Made by a program: the position numbers and the translations under genes. From Lysobacter sp. (GTDB lineage: Bacteria; Pseudomonadota; Gammaproteobacteria; Xanthomonadales; Xanthomonadaceae): 64,000 nt of DNA. The notes beneath the pieces were generated by a model that saw nothing but the letters and a program-made list of their open reading frames with translations, did not search any database and was not told where the DNA came from. Shown here in pieces: positions 1 through 7,934 of this stretch. Every line of letters starts with the position of its first letter. The stretch's first letter is position 1. The DNA lies in assembly GCA_019634715.1 (NCBI GenBank), contig JAHCAU010000011.1, forward strand, positions 95,139-159,138. Reading direction: 5' to 3'.

Positions 1-387
1 CACGACCTCGACCTCCTTCGAGCGCAGTAGCACGCGCGCATTGCCTGCCGGCAACGCATCGCCAGGCAGGCGCACGCGATCCGCATCAACCCCGATCGGC
101 AGAACCCATGTCGTTTCGCCAATGCGGCCTACCGCTGCACGCACAGTCCCGGTGCTGTCATTGACCTGCGTGTAACGAACACCGTCACGCTCGAATTCGT
201 AGACTTGCCATGCCGCATCAGCCGACAGATCCGCTGCAGCCGGCGCAGATTCACCCAGCCCGCGAGCGGCCTTCGGTGCGCCCTTATCATCAGACGGGCA
301 GCAGGCCCAGGCCATCGTTGGCGCCAACATCGCCACGGCCAACACTCCTCCGCGCATTACATGCATTTGCTTCTTGCACACGTTCAT
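1..387 (-). CDS. Exported protein of unknown function, 3' end outside the window
   Basis: Open reading frame of 129 codons that runs off the left edge in frame. The start is ATG at 387, preceded by AAGGAG seven bases upstream. An in-frame ATG at 408 is possible but lacks such a site. Residues 1-30 form a signal peptide: basic start, hydrophobic stretch around GVLAVAMLAPTMAWA, then Cys-Cys. The Cys could mark a lipoprotein but the -3/-1 context is not a canonical lipobox. The mature part is acidic, with no motif I recognise. It lies beyond the terminator that closes the phage small-gene region, so it may be the first host gene left of the prophage. Function unknown. Confidence 0.6.
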   Translation of the reverse strand, partial: MNVCKKQMHVMRGGVLAVAMLAPTMAWACCPSDDKGAPKAARGLGESAPAAADLSADAAWQVYEFERDGVRYTQVNDSTGTVRAAVGRIGETTWVLPIGVDADRVRLPGDALPAGNARVLLRSKEVEVV

Positions 388-610
388 CGCTTTCTCCTTG
401 AATTCCATGAGGTATTTCATCAAGCCACCAGCGCCGAGGCCGTGGCAGTCGGATCAGCGGCGGCAGGGCGACGGACGGCGAAACGAGGCTACGCGATGGC
501 TGTGTCGGCAGGCAGTGCGGGGAGGCCAAGCGTAACAATAGCGAAGCTATGCCGACAGATGAGGCATGCCGTCGGCTTCGATTCGACGACAGGAGCAGCC
601 CAAACACAAA
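388..610. other. Intergenic stretch, no gene seen
   Basis: Between the start of the exported protein and the phage terminator I see no frame with convincing coding character. It holds the AAGGAG site of the left gene. If the prophage ends near here an attachment site could lie in it, but none is recognisable. Confidence 0.4.
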
Positions 611-642
611 ACGCCCCGACACGAGGATCCGTGCCGGGGCGT
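611..642 (-). terminator. Rho-independent terminator of the left small-gene region
   Basis: GC-rich inverted repeat ACGCCCC...GGGGCGT around a short loop. On the minus strand it is followed by TTTTGTGTTT, a U-rich run in RNA. It lies about 50 bases after the stop of the last minus-strand phage gene. Confidence 0.75.
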
Positions 643-662
643 ATGCCGTGATTCGAGGTGTC

Positions 663-682
663 GCCGGCCCATGCGGGGCCGG
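663..682. terminator. Second GC hairpin directly after the last small gene
   Basis: GCCGGCCC, four-base loop, GGGGCCGGC. It sits ten bases after the stop codon of the gene ending at 693. There is no T run of its own, so it probably works with the hairpin at 611-642. Confidence 0.5.
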
Positions 683-692
683 CGGGAGGCGG

Positions 693-893
693 CTAGATGC
701 GCAAGGCTTCGTCGACCTTCGCGAACCCGATCCAGCGGCCTTCGCCGTCGAGGCCGCGATTCATCAGTTCCTCCCGGGCAAATCTCACCACATCGAACTC
801 GCCGCGATGGATCGCGACGAGGAAGCGGGTATCGAACGCCTGGACGTATCCGGCGAGGTCATGATCGGTACTCGGGCTGGCTGGGGTGGTCAT
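693..893 (-). CDS. Small phage protein with the FDxRFLxAIHRG motif
   Basis: 66 residues. ATG at 893 with AGGAGA about ten bases upstream. A second ATG at 900 is out of frame. No known family recognised. Residues 20-33 (FDTRFLVAIHRGEF) resemble segments of the proteins ending at 1159 and 1754, so three of these small proteins appear to share a helical module. Two hairpins follow the stop, and the 32-bp repeat at 949-980 lies 55 bases before the start, the longest gap among the ten copies. Probably non-essential phage cargo; function unknown. Confidence 0.7.
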   Translation of the reverse strand: MTTPASPSTDHDLAGYVQAFDTRFLVAIHRGEFDVVRFAREELMNRGLDGEGRWIGFAKVDEALRI

Positions 894-948
894 GGGTCAT
901 TCTCTCCTGTGTCGTGGATGGCGCGTTGAGATGCGCTGCGTGTGACCG

Positions 949-980
949 CATGAACGCGCTGTTCCGCGGTGAAGCCAAGC
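949..980 (-). promoter_or_regulatory. 32-bp start-associated repeat, copy 1
   Basis: Minus strand reads GCTTGGCTTC, ACCGCG, then GAACAGCGCGTTCATG. It ends 55 bases before the gene starting at 893. The blocks allow a sigma70-like reading, TTGGCT with a 17-base spacer and GTTCAT, but the spacer itself is also conserved. Confidence 0.75.
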
Positions 981-1158
981 GCGCCCGTCGAAGTTCGAAC
1001 GGCAGACAGGTTTCGTACGGATGCGGCGCTCGTCGCGCAGGCGGCACCGCGCGCAGCGGTGGCGCACGTGGCCCGCTTCCGGCCCAAGGCGCGGCAGTCG
1101 CCGACAGCGGGCACCCACGGCGCGACGCTGCGCGACGTGGGGCGTTCCAGGCGGCAGG

Positions 1159-1341
1159 CTAGGCGTGATCTTCGATGCCGGCGGTGTCGTCATCGTGCCA
1201 CCGCCGCGCGATGTCGCAACGGACGGCCCCCAGCAGTGCGAGATCCGCTTTCTGCATCGCCAGCGGCAGGCGCGCGTCGAAGGCGCGGAGCGCCTCAAGA
1301 GGGTCGCGGGCGTTGTCCAATGCGGTGCGGATCGCGCTCAT
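1159..1341 (-). CDS. Small phage protein, paralogue of the AIHRG family
   Basis: 60 residues. ATG at 1341 overlaps the stop of the upstream gene in an ATGA junction, so the two are translationally coupled. Residues 20-35 (AFDARLPLAMQKADLALL) resemble the motif of the proteins starting at 893 and 2122, followed by a similar helix and acidic tail. No own repeat element: it shares copy 2 with the gene starting at 1622. Function unknown. Confidence 0.65.
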   Translation of the reverse strand: MSAIRTALDNARDPLEALRAFDARLPLAMQKADLALLGAVRCDIARRWHDDDTAGIEDHA

Positions 1342-1622
1342 GCTGCAAATACCCGCTTGCCGAGTGCATAGAGTTCGGCCTGCGCGTTTGCCGCCAGATC
1401 GATGCGGGCGTTCGGCATCACTCCGGTACAGACGTGGGCTAGCGCGCAGTTGAGCACCTGCGCCTTGTCGAGGAGTCCTTCCATTCCCTCGTATCGCGCC
1501 TCGTACTCCATCAACTTCTCCGCCGCATATTCGAGCGCGAGACGCATCTCGCGCAGTGCGCTCGCCCCGTTGCGTGATGCGACGTGGATCTCGAACTGGT
1601 TGGGATCGATCTCGGTGGTCAT
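1338..1622 (-). CDS. Small phage protein, unknown
   Basis: 94 residues, ATG at 1622. Begins MTTEIDPNQFEIHV, followed by two likely helices with many Ala, Glu and Leu. No family recognised. First gene of a two-gene unit, with the 32-bp repeat ending 31 bases before its start and the 60-residue gene coupled to its end. Confidence 0.65.
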   Translation of the reverse strand: MTTEIDPNQFEIHVASRNGASALREMRLALEYAAEKLMEYEARYEGMEGLLDKAQVLNCALAHVCTGVMPNARIDLAANAQAELYALGKRVFAA

Positions 1623-1653
1623 GCGCGGTGTCCTTGCGTGTTGGGTGTAGGTC

Positions 1654-1685
1654 CATGAACGCGCTGTTCCGGAGTGAAGCCAAGC
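1654..1685 (-). promoter_or_regulatory. 32-bp start-associated repeat, copy 2
   Basis: GCTTGGCTTC, ACTCCG, GAACAGCGCGTTCATG on the minus strand, 31 bases before the ATG at 1622. Confidence 0.8.
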
Positions 1686-1753
1686 ACCCACAGACTGGCA
1701 TTGGTGCGGCGACAGGCGACGTACAGCCAGCCGCATCCATGCCTCCGACGCAA

Positions 1754-2122
1754 TCAACCGTCCTGTTCGGCGAGGGGCGTCGCGAAGGCGACCAGCGGGT
1801 CGTTTCCGGTTCCGGCACGGCGCGCGATCTCGGCGAGGACGTGCGCGCGCAGGTTGGCATCGCCACGATGGATGGCGAGCAGGAAATCTGTTCTAAGCTC
1901 GGCGACAAGGTCCGGCACCGGAAAATCCACGATGATCGCGAGACGTTCGCCGTCTTCGAAGCCCATCCTGTAGACCTCGGCCAGCCCGTCGAGCAGGCGC
2001 TGGACCTCGGCGATCCGGGGTGCGTCGCCGGACGCCGCAACCGCGTCGATGTCGATGCCGAAGTGGCTGATGGCGATGAAGCGGAAAGGGTCTTCGTTGT
2101 GGCGGAAGGTCTGCGCATTCAT
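1754..2122 (-). CDS. Small phage protein with C-terminal AIHRGD module
   Basis: 122 residues, ATG at 2122. The N-terminal half (FRFIAISHFGIDIDAVAA, then a helix ending in MGFEDGERLAIIVDF) is specific to this protein. Residues 78-92 (RTDFLLAIHRGDANL) match the module of the small proteins starting at 893 and 1341. It follows the gene ending at 2137 with a 14-base gap and has no repeat of its own, so it is probably the second gene of a unit driven from copy 3. Function unknown. Confidence 0.7.
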   Translation of the reverse strand: MNAQTFRHNEDPFRFIAISHFGIDIDAVAASGDAPRIAEVQRLLDGLAEVYRMGFEDGERLAIIVDFPVPDLVAELRTDFLLAIHRGDANLRAHVLAEIARRAGTGNDPLVAFATPLAEQDG

Positions 2123-2136
2123 GGGATCTGCCTCTA

Positions 2137-2460
2137 TTACCAGACAAGGCTCGTGGGATTGGCTGCGATGCGGGCGAGCAGGCCCTCGAGCGGCTCGGCT
2201 TGTGCGCCATCGGCGATGGGCGCGAGGATCGTGCTGCCGATGTCGATGAGCTCGATACGGATGGCCTCGACGCCGTTGCTGGCGTAGGCGACGTGCTTGC
2301 GCCCGTCGATTTGGCGCAGCAAGGCATGGGGCGTGCAGGCGCGAAGCACCTCGCGCCGCCATGCGTGCCGGCCGCGCTTGCCGGGGATGCGCACCAGCAA
2401 GGAGGCGAGGAAGAATTCCTTCACGATTCTGGGCTGCTTGCGTGATTGCGTCTGCTTCAT
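2137..2460 (-). CDS. Small basic phage protein, unknown
   Basis: 107 residues, ATG at 2460 with AGAGGA upstream. The first 40 residues are rich in Lys and Arg (MKQTQSRKQPRIVKEFF), which may mean nucleic-acid binding. The C-terminal half alternates hydrophobic residues as in beta strands. No family recognised. The repeat copy at 2490-2521 precedes it by 29 bases. Confidence 0.65.
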   Translation of the reverse strand: MKQTQSRKQPRIVKEFFLASLLVRIPGKRGRHAWRREVLRACTPHALLRQIDGRKHVAYASNGVEAIRIELIDIGSTILAPIADGAQAEPLEGLLARIAANPTSLVW

Positions 2461-2489
2461 GCGGGGTTCCTCTTCCGTGTAGGGGTGGT

Positions 2490-2521
2490 CATGTACGCGC
2501 TGTTCCAGCGGGAAGCCAAGC
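2490..2521 (-). promoter_or_regulatory. 32-bp start-associated repeat, copy 3
   Basis: GCTTGGCTTC, CCGCTG, GAACAGCGCGTACATG. One T-to-A change in the last block, shared with copy 10. 29 bases before the ATG at 2460. Confidence 0.8.
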
Positions 2522-2552
2522 GCTACGTTCGACGCCGTCGCTTCCCGCTCGA

Positions 2553-2750
2553 TCACGTTCCGCCATCGACTGCGTCGCGCTGCTTGCGGCCCTGCTCCAG
2601 ACCGGCGTCGTAGGCCGCCTGCAGGGCGTCACGAAGGCTCTCGACCGAGACTTCGTGGAAATCCAGCCGATCCGATCCTCGCGGCGCCAGCGTTTCGATG
2701 TGCAATGTGCGTTGTGCGATGCGGGTCAGCAGTGCGTTGGTCCTGCGCAT
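2553..2750 (-). CDS. Small phage protein, unknown
   Basis: 65 residues, ATG at 2750. Begins MRRTNALLTRIAQRTLHIET and ends in a charged helix (AAYDAGLEQGRKQRDAVD). Nothing recognised. It stands alone behind repeat copy 4, 32 bases upstream, fitting the one-repeat-per-cassette layout. Confidence 0.6.
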   Translation of the reverse strand: MRRTNALLTRIAQRTLHIETLAPRGSDRLDFHEVSVESLRDALQAAYDAGLEQGRKQRDAVDGGT

Positions 2751-2782
2751 GTCGTGTCCTGTGGGTGCGGTGTTGGTGCGGA

Positions 2783-2814
2783 CATGAACGCGCTGTTCGA
2801 AGCAGAAGCCAAGC
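2783..2814 (-). promoter_or_regulatory. 32-bp start-associated repeat, copy 4
   Basis: GCTTGGCTTC, TGCTTC, GAACAGCGCGTTCATG. 32 bases before the ATG at 2750 and just after the stop of the previous cassette. Confidence 0.8.
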
Positions 2815-2844
2815 GCGTGCCCGGCTTCTGTTCGCGGCATTTCG

Positions 2845-3204
2845 TCAGCCGAGTCTGGCGACGTATCGGGGGTAGTCGCTGCCCGAGGGATCGACGTAGA
2901 GGTAGGGCCGTCCCGGTGCGTGGATCTCGATGCAGAGATGGCCATTGCCGATGCTGCCGCCCTTGCCTTTGAGCCAAGGACGCGAAAGGTGCAGGCTGCG
3001 TGCGAAGGCGTCGAATTCGGCGGGCGTCATCTCCACCGTTTCGGTGATGTAGACGATCGCGTTTCCAGTCGCGCACATTTCGGCGAGTTCAGCGGGCTTC
3101 CGGGCGAAGGGCAATCGTCTTCCCAGTTCCTCGACTTCGATGGTCTCGCCGCAGAATTGCAAGGTGCGGGGCGTGCGTTCAATGGTGAGGGTGATGGTGC
3201 GCAT
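2845..3204 (-). CDS. Phage protein, unknown
   Basis: 119 residues, ATG at 3204. Starts with alternating hydrophobic residues (MRTITLTIERTPRTLQFCG). The C-terminal third has LKGKGGSIGNGHLCIEIH, then PYLYVDPSGSDYPRYVARLG. This resembles small soluble proteins seen near phage and plasmid early genes, but I cannot name a family. The repeat copy at 3244-3275 lies 39 bases upstream. Confidence 0.65.
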   Translation of the reverse strand: MRTITLTIERTPRTLQFCGETIEVEELGRRLPFARKPAELAEMCATGNAIVYITETVEMTPAEFDAFARSLHLSRPWLKGKGGSIGNGHLCIEIHAPGRPYLYVDPSGSDYPRYVARLG

Positions 3205-3243
3205 GCGGGTTCCTTGAGGTTGGCGTCGTCAATCCGACGACCG

Positions 3244-3275
3244 CATGAACGCGCTGTACGCAACAGAAGCCAAGC
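3244..3275 (-). promoter_or_regulatory. 32-bp start-associated repeat, copy 5
   Basis: GCTTGGCTTC, TGTTGC, GTACAGCGCGTTCATG. One A-to-T change at the start of the last block. 39 bases before the ATG at 3204. Confidence 0.8.
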
Positions 3276-3369
3276 GCATTTCGCTGGCTTCTTGCTTCTT
3301 TTGCGAGGCCCGCGTGCAGGGACACGTCGCCCCCGACCCTGCCCGCCAGAAGAAGGACGCATTCAATTG

Positions 3370-3402
3370 CCGTGCGCCGCAGGCAGCCCTTGCGGCGCAC
3401 GG
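3370..3402 (-). terminator. 12-bp perfect hairpin after the gene ending at 3410
   Basis: CCGTGCGCCGCA, nine-base loop, TGCGGCGCACGG. It begins eight bases after the stop codon. No T run follows on the minus strand, so it may pause transcription or protect the 3' end rather than terminate efficiently. Confidence 0.5.
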
Positions 3403-3409
3403 TTCCTGA

Positions 3410-3679
3410 TCAGCGGCGACGCTGGCCCGAGATCAGGTGGTAGGCGTCCCGCAGACGTCCCATTTCGTCGAGTCTGCATCGCGGGCTGAGGCGGTCCTCG
3501 ACGGCAATGATGGCGTCATGCAGCACATCGCCACGTTCGGCATGATTCTTCACGAGGGCATATCGATGCAGTTGCATGTCGATGCGCATGCGGGTGGCAT
3601 CGAGGGCCTCGATCAGCGCCTGCAGCTGGCGCTGGCCTTCGTCGTAGATGGTCGTGGTGGTATCGGGTGCCTCGTTCAT
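3410..3679 (-). CDS. Small helical phage protein, unknown
   Basis: 89 residues, ATG at 3679. Mostly helical with heptad-like spacing (QRQLQALIEALDATRMRIDMQ) and a basic end (SGQRRR), suggesting a short coiled coil. It is the small-gene cassette closest to the tail-tip gene. Repeat copy 6 lies 29 bases upstream and a strong hairpin directly downstream, so it is a complete promoter-gene-hairpin unit. Function unknown. Confidence 0.65.
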   Translation of the reverse strand: MNEAPDTTTTIYDEGQRQLQALIEALDATRMRIDMQLHRYALVKNHAERGDVLHDAIIAVEDRLSPRCRLDEMGRLRDAYHLISGQRRR

Positions 3680-3708
3680 GGTTGTGCCTTGCGTTGGTGG
3701 TGTGGCCA

Positions 3709-3740
3709 CATGAACGCGCTGTTCGCGAGCGAAGCCAAGC
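3709..3740 (-). promoter_or_regulatory. 32-bp start-associated repeat, copy 6
   Basis: GCTTGGCTTC, GCTCGC, GAACAGCGCGTTCATG. 29 bases before the ATG at 3679, in the gap after the tail-tip gene. Confidence 0.8.
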
Positions 3741-3816
3741 ATGATGGCGATGTCGCACCGCGACATGCGGACACCTGTCGTACAGGCTTCCGGTTGCGCC
3801 TGAGTCGCGGGCCGCG

Positions 3817-6303
3817 TTACGCCAGCCGACGCAGGCTTGCGCGCTCGATGCGGCCGGCGAATGTGCTGTCTGCGGCGATGCGCAGGACGTCGTGATCGCG
3901 GGCGACCAGTTCCTCGACGAAGGTACCGCTGGCGCTTCGCGCAGTGCCCTCGACCGGCAAGCCGCCGCCGAACCCGCACCGGACGCTGCCGGCCGTGACC
4001 TGGGAGAGTTCGATCTCCAGGCGATAGCGGCCTCCGGGCGTGGGCGCGAACGACTGCGAGAGGTCGGAAGCCGTGCCGGCGATCTTGATCGCGGCGCCGC
4101 CGGTGATCGACCATCCGTCGCCGACAGTCCACGCCGTTGAGGTATCGAAGCTGGCGTTCGCGAGCTTTTCTCCGCACTCGCAGTGCAAGGTGCGCACGTG
4201 CTTCTGCCAGCCGACCAGCGTGCCGCGTCGGCTCTCGACCTCGATGCGGATGCTCGTGTCGCTGGCGAGCAGCAGATCGTGCCGCCAGTCGTTTCCGACG
4301 AGACCGGCTGCCTCGTGCAGCACCGTGCCGCTGGCGGCGTGGAGGATGCGCACCGCGATCGTCGTCCCCGGTTCGGGTCCGATGCTGCCGGCCTCGTGGT
4401 CGACCAGGCGGTCGCCCTGCAGTACGCGGTCCCGATGCGACCAGGCGAGGACGATGCGCGAGAAGCTCAACGATGGCCAGGCGCTGCCGTTGATCCGCAG
4501 GCGGCCGGGTGGATACGGACGTGCCTGCCGACCGTCGAGGCGCACCTGCGAGATCGGTGCGAGCGCAGGATCGAGCGTGCCCTCCCGGGTGCGGGTCAGG
4601 AGCCGGGCCTGCACGGTTTCACCGGCTAGGTATTCGGTCGGGTCGGCGCCGACGTAGGTGTCCGTGAACCAGATGCGCGCGCCCTCTGCGTGCGCCACCG
4701 GCACGGTGTCGACGCAGCCGCGCGCGATGGTGAGGGTGCCGGTGATCGGATCGATGGCGTCGACGCGGACGAGTTCCTCGTCGATCAGTGCTTCGCTGCC
4801 GGCCGACACCAGGTCCAGATCGCGCATGTCGGCCAGATGCGCCACCGTGTCGCCGGGACCCAGTGCGCCCGCAAGGAGGGCGACCGGCGAGAAATCGCCA
4901 CCGGCGACTTCCTCGAACGGAGCGGACCCGGTACGCGTGGTCAGCACGTAGCCGTACGCCGGGCCGCTCGGGCGGGCGCCCAGGGCCACGACGAAGCTGG
5001 CGTCCTCCTCGACCAGTGCGAGGTCGGCCGGGCGCAGGCGGCCGGCCAGGTCGCGATGGGTGGCCTCGACCAGCCGCTGCGCGGGCAAAGGGCGAGGCCG
5101 GGTGTCCGGTGGCGTCCAGGGGCCGACGACCGGGCGCAGGTACGTGGTCGCGGCCATGCCGTCGATGTCCTGCATCAGCACCAGGGCGAGCGCGCCATCG
5201 GTGCGCGTGCCCTCGTCCACTTCCAGCACCCGTACCGGCATCCGCTGCACGCCCTTGCGTTGCCAGGAAAGCGCGAGCACGTCGCCGCGCTTGATGCCCC
5301 ACCAGCGCCGGTCCACGCTGAGCTTGATCCGCTGCAACAGGCTGCTGGCGGCCGTGGTCTCGCGCGCCGCGACGCGCTCGCACAGGTCGCGGTTCCACAA
5401 TCCCGGCAATGATCGACGGTCAGCCACGACGCGGCCCTGCGCCTGGACGTTGGCGGTGTTCTGGTAGGTCGCGGCGATCTCGAGGTTGCTCACGCAGTCT
5501 CGCCCGAGCACGGTGACCTCATTCGTACTGCCGTCGAGCAGCGGGGTCTGCCAGCCTTCGAGTTCGAGCACGCTCGTCTCGTCGAGCAGCGGCAGCGTCG
5601 CGGTGTCGTAGTCGGGACGGAACAGTCGGTACACGAACCGTCCGCGCATCGGATCGAAGGCCCAGAGGCCGCCGACATGGTTGTTCACCATCTGCAGGAA
5701 GTTGCCGATCGAGTCGCCGCGTCGCCAGCCAAGGCACAGGCCGAACTGTTCGTCATGCAACCGCTGCGCGGCGCGCAGGAAGCTCTCCTCGTCGATCAGC
5801 GACGGGTCGAGGCCGACGCCCCACACCGTGTCCGTGAGGCACTGATAGTGGATGTGCGCCGCATTCATGCCGCGCCCGATGCGGGCGAGGGAGGGTTCCC
5901 ACACCGGGGTCGACCAGCCCTGCACGAAGCGTCCCCAGCGCTTGGCCCAGAGCTTGAGGTAGGGCGACATCGCGCCGACCATCCCGCGATAGAGCGTGGT
6001 GCACAGCCCGCGCGCGGCGGGCCAGGGTCCGGACACCTGCTGCTGCAGGTAGGGCACCGGCAGTTGCGCGGCTTCGCCCATTCGGACCTGCAGGGTGCCG
6101 ACCAGCCCGCCCTCCTTCTTGTCCCCGCCGAACAGGAAGGGCATGTTGATCGGGAACGTTCGGCTGCCGGGCAGTTCGCCCTCGAACACCGTCTGGCCGC
6201 CGACCTTGATCCCGGCGAGATAGTCGTTCGGTCCGATCGACTCGCCCATGTACAGATACATGTAGTGGCGATAGCCGATGGTCGGCCTGCTGGACTTACC
6301 CAC
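3817..6303 (-). CDS. Phage tail-tip/host-specificity protein
   Basis: 828 residues. I chose GTG at 6303 because GGAGG lies just upstream and it overlaps the previous stop by eight bases. The body (Trp/Tyr-rich segments such as GLWAFDPMRGRFVYRL) looks like the baseplate hub/tail-tip proteins of lambda-like and GTA-like tails. The last ~110 residues (from ANASFDTSTAWTVGDGW) resemble a carbohydrate-binding jelly roll, which suits receptor recognition at the distal tail. It is the last gene of the structural operon, the position of lambda J. Family assignment rests on overall character and position, not on a motif. Confidence 0.75.
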   Translation of the reverse strand: MGKSSRPTIGYRHYMYLYMGESIGPNDYLAGIKVGGQTVFEGELPGSRTFPINMPFLFGGDKKEGGLVGTLQVRMGEAAQLPVPYLQQQVSGPWPAARGLCTTLYRGMVGAMSPYLKLWAKRWGRFVQGWSTPVWEPSLARIGRGMNAAHIHYQCLTDTVWGVGLDPSLIDEESFLRAAQRLHDEQFGLCLGWRRGDSIGNFLQMVNNHVGGLWAFDPMRGRFVYRLFRPDYDTATLPLLDETSVLELEGWQTPLLDGSTNEVTVLGRDCVSNLEIAATYQNTANVQAQGRVVADRRSLPGLWNRDLCERVAARETTAASSLLQRIKLSVDRRWWGIKRGDVLALSWQRKGVQRMPVRVLEVDEGTRTDGALALVLMQDIDGMAATTYLRPVVGPWTPPDTRPRPLPAQRLVEATHRDLAGRLRPADLALVEEDASFVVALGARPSGPAYGYVLTTRTGSAPFEEVAGGDFSPVALLAGALGPGDTVAHLADMRDLDLVSAGSEALIDEELVRVDAIDPITGTLTIARGCVDTVPVAHAEGARIWFTDTYVGADPTEYLAGETVQARLLTRTREGTLDPALAPISQVRLDGRQARPYPPGRLRINGSAWPSLSFSRIVLAWSHRDRVLQGDRLVDHEAGSIGPEPGTTIAVRILHAASGTVLHEAAGLVGNDWRHDLLLASDTSIRIEVESRRGTLVGWQKHVRTLHCECGEKLANASFDTSTAWTVGDGWSITGGAAIKIAGTASDLSQSFAPTPGGRYRLEIELSQVTAGSVRCGFGGGLPVEGTARSASGTFVEELVARDHDVLRIAADSTFAGRIERASLRRLA

Positions 6304-6580
6304 GGCGCCTCCATGGCGCGCGCAGGCGCGACACAAGCGCAAGCCGCGGCGGGCACTGCGCCAGCGGCGACCGCAGGCGCGGTATCACGATCGCCCGCCT
6401 TCTCCAGCGCCCACGCAGGAGCGCCGGCACGTCCAGACCCCACAGCAGATGGAAGGCGCCTGCGGCGATGCCGCACCAGGCGAGCGTGCGTTCGCCCACC
6501 AGCCACAGTCCCGCAGCGGAGAGGATCGAGGACGCAGCGGCGAAGACGATCCAGAGGCGGTAGATGGTCTCAGGGCGCAT
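6296..6580 (-). CDS. Small phage membrane protein
   Basis: 94 residues from ATG at 6580; a TTG at 6595 is the alternative. Two likely membrane helices at residues ~6-28 and ~33-50 are followed by a strongly basic, probably cytoplasmic tail. It overlaps both neighbours by 8-11 bases between two tail genes. Size and topology would fit a two-helix holin, but location in the tail-tip module and the long basic tail do not prove it. No lysis gene lies beside it. Confidence 0.6.
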   Translation of the reverse strand: MRPETIYRLWIVFAAASSILSAAGLWLVGERTLAWCGIAAGAFHLLWGLDVPALLRGRWRRRAIVIPRLRSPLAQCPPRLALVSRLRAPWRRRG

Positions 6581-6833
6581 CCACAGACCCCGCAATCCCG
6601 TCGGCTTCCGCCCGGGCGATCACGATGGCGCGCGCGACGAACGGATCGTCGTGCAGGTGCGGATGCGCATCGACGGCGATGCCGTCCTCGCACAACGTGC
6701 GCAGGTCGATGCCTTGCTGTCGGCACCAGGCGCGGATACTCGGCGCGCACAGCGGGCCGCCGGCAGGATCGACGGCACGCACGTGGCGCAGGTGGATGCG
6801 CAGCCCACCCGTTGTTTGCGTCGGGACGCTCAC
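6570..6833 (-). CDS. Conserved small tail-module protein
   Basis: 87 residues. GTG at 6833 overlaps the upstream stop in a GTGA junction. The segment from CAPSIRAWCRQQGIDLRT to the C-terminal VARAIVIARAEADG follows a pattern I know from small proteins in the tail-tip clusters of lambda-like and GTA-like phages: an aromatic helix, then Gly-Ile-Asp and a short acidic loop. Role unknown, possibly tail-tip assembly. Confidence 0.6.
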   Translation of the reverse strand: MSVPTQTTGGLRIHLRHVRAVDPAGGPLCAPSIRAWCRQQGIDLRTLCEDGIAVDAHPHLHDDPFVARAIVIARAEADGIAGSVDAP

Positions 6834-7057
6834 TTGCCGCCCTTGGCCTTGATCGGTGTCGTGCGCAGGTCGCCGAAGGCGAGGACGTTGGGGTCGTCGA
6901 CCCACACCTCACCGAAGATCACCAGCACCTCCCTGCCCTCCTCGGCGGTCGGCACTGCGAAGTCGGCGAGCGCGGGGGGCTTGCTCGATTGCGGCTTGGG
7001 ACGCATCGCGACGCTGATCGCGATGGCGATGATGAGGACGATGGCGTAGACCCACAT
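6830..7057 (-). CDS. Small tail-module protein with one membrane-like segment
   Basis: 75 residues, ATG at 7057, weak ribosome-binding site. Residues 1-17 (MWVYAIVLIIAIAISVA) are strongly hydrophobic, followed by basic PKPQ and a soluble acidic part. Proteins of this shape occur next to tail-tip genes and may be tail-hub plugs or assembly factors. Coupled to the downstream gene by a GTGA junction. 76 bases separate it from the upstream gene, one of the few gaps in this operon. Confidence 0.6.
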   Translation of the reverse strand: MWVYAIVLIIAIAISVAMRPKPQSSKPPALADFAVPTAEEGREVLVIFGEVWVDDPNVLAFGDLRTTPIKAKGGK

Positions 7058-7133
7058 GGGAGACGTTCGTTGAATGGATCGGAGCGCGGCTCGATGCCGC
7101 GTTGCGGCGGTCGGGGCGTGGCCCCCTGCACGG

Positions 7134-7931
7134 TCAGAAGACCGGATCGCTGCCGAAAGGATTGCGCAGGCCGGCGAGCGTCGGCTGGCCGCCGTAGTTG
7201 AGTTGGTTGCCGAACTTGGCGCAGCCGCGCGATCCCATCGTGCGGTCGCATCCGGGCAGCGCGGTAACGGCTGCACCGGGGTTGAGCGCGGCCGGAGTGA
7301 GCAGCCGCAAGGTGCTGCCGGCATGACGGACGATGAAGCGGCGCTCGATGCCGAGCGCGCCGGTCCACTGCAGCACGCCACCATCGAAGTGACCATCGTC
7401 GAACGCGTCGAAAGTCGCCGAGGCCACGGTGTATCCGGTCGCATCGCCCAGGATCGCGGCGACCGCATGCGCGTCGGGATCGGCATTGCACAGGCCCGGT
7501 CCCTGGCTGTAGAGCACCAGCGGGCAGTTCGACTGCCAGCTGCGGCGCAGCCCGAGCGTCTCGACAGCGGCCGCGAGCGACTGGCAGCGCAGCTTCGCCA
7601 CGCGGTGGGTCTCGTCCAGGTCGGCCACGTGACCTGTCCAGCCAAGGCGCACGAGGCCATCGCGTACCCGCACCCGCTTGAGGTCCAGCCGCACGCGCAG
7701 GCCCGGCGGCACCGGACGGAACAGGTTCAGCAGCGGCAGATCGAGCGGCGCGGTGATCTCGAGGGTGTTTTTCGCCTCTTCGGCCGATTGCGCGATGCGC
7801 CCGCGCGTGAGCGCCACCGGTGCGTAGCGTTGGCCTTCGACAATCGCCTCGCGTCCCGCATCGGTGTAGCGCCAGTGGTGAAGGCCGATCGAGAAGTCGT
7901 ATAGCTCGATCTCGCGCGAGAGCAAGCCCAT
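7134..7931 (-). CDS. Phage BR0599-family (DUF2163) tail-tip protein
   Basis: 265 residues, ATG at 7931. The C-terminus carries the family signature: CDRTMGSRGCAKFGNQLNYG, then the PTLAGLRNPF end. The two Cys and the Asn-Tyr-Gly-Gly block are as expected. The N-terminal half (YRYTDAGREAI-type strands, REIELYDFSIG) matches the DUF2163 part. In related phages and gene transfer agents this family is a distal tail/hub component placed before the tail-tip gene, as here. Three bases separate it from the upstream stop. Confidence 0.85.
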   Translation of the reverse strand: MGLLSREIELYDFSIGLHHWRYTDAGREAIVEGQRYAPVALTRGRIAQSAEEAKNTLEITAPLDLPLLNLFRPVPPGLRVRLDLKRVRVRDGLVRLGWTGHVADLDETHRVAKLRCQSLAAAVETLGLRRSWQSNCPLVLYSQGPGLCNADPDAHAVAAILGDATGYTVASATFDAFDDGHFDGGVLQWTGALGIERRFIVRHAGSTLRLLTPAALNPGAAVTALPGCDRTMGSRGCAKFGNQLNYGGQPTLAGLRNPFGSDPVF

Positions 7932-7934
7932 GCC

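Noticed and set aside
949..3740. Short frames reading MNALF..EAK through the 32-bp repeats
   Set aside because: They arise because the same DNA element is translated in each copy. The frames continue differently and lack ribosome-binding sites, so the signal is at DNA level.
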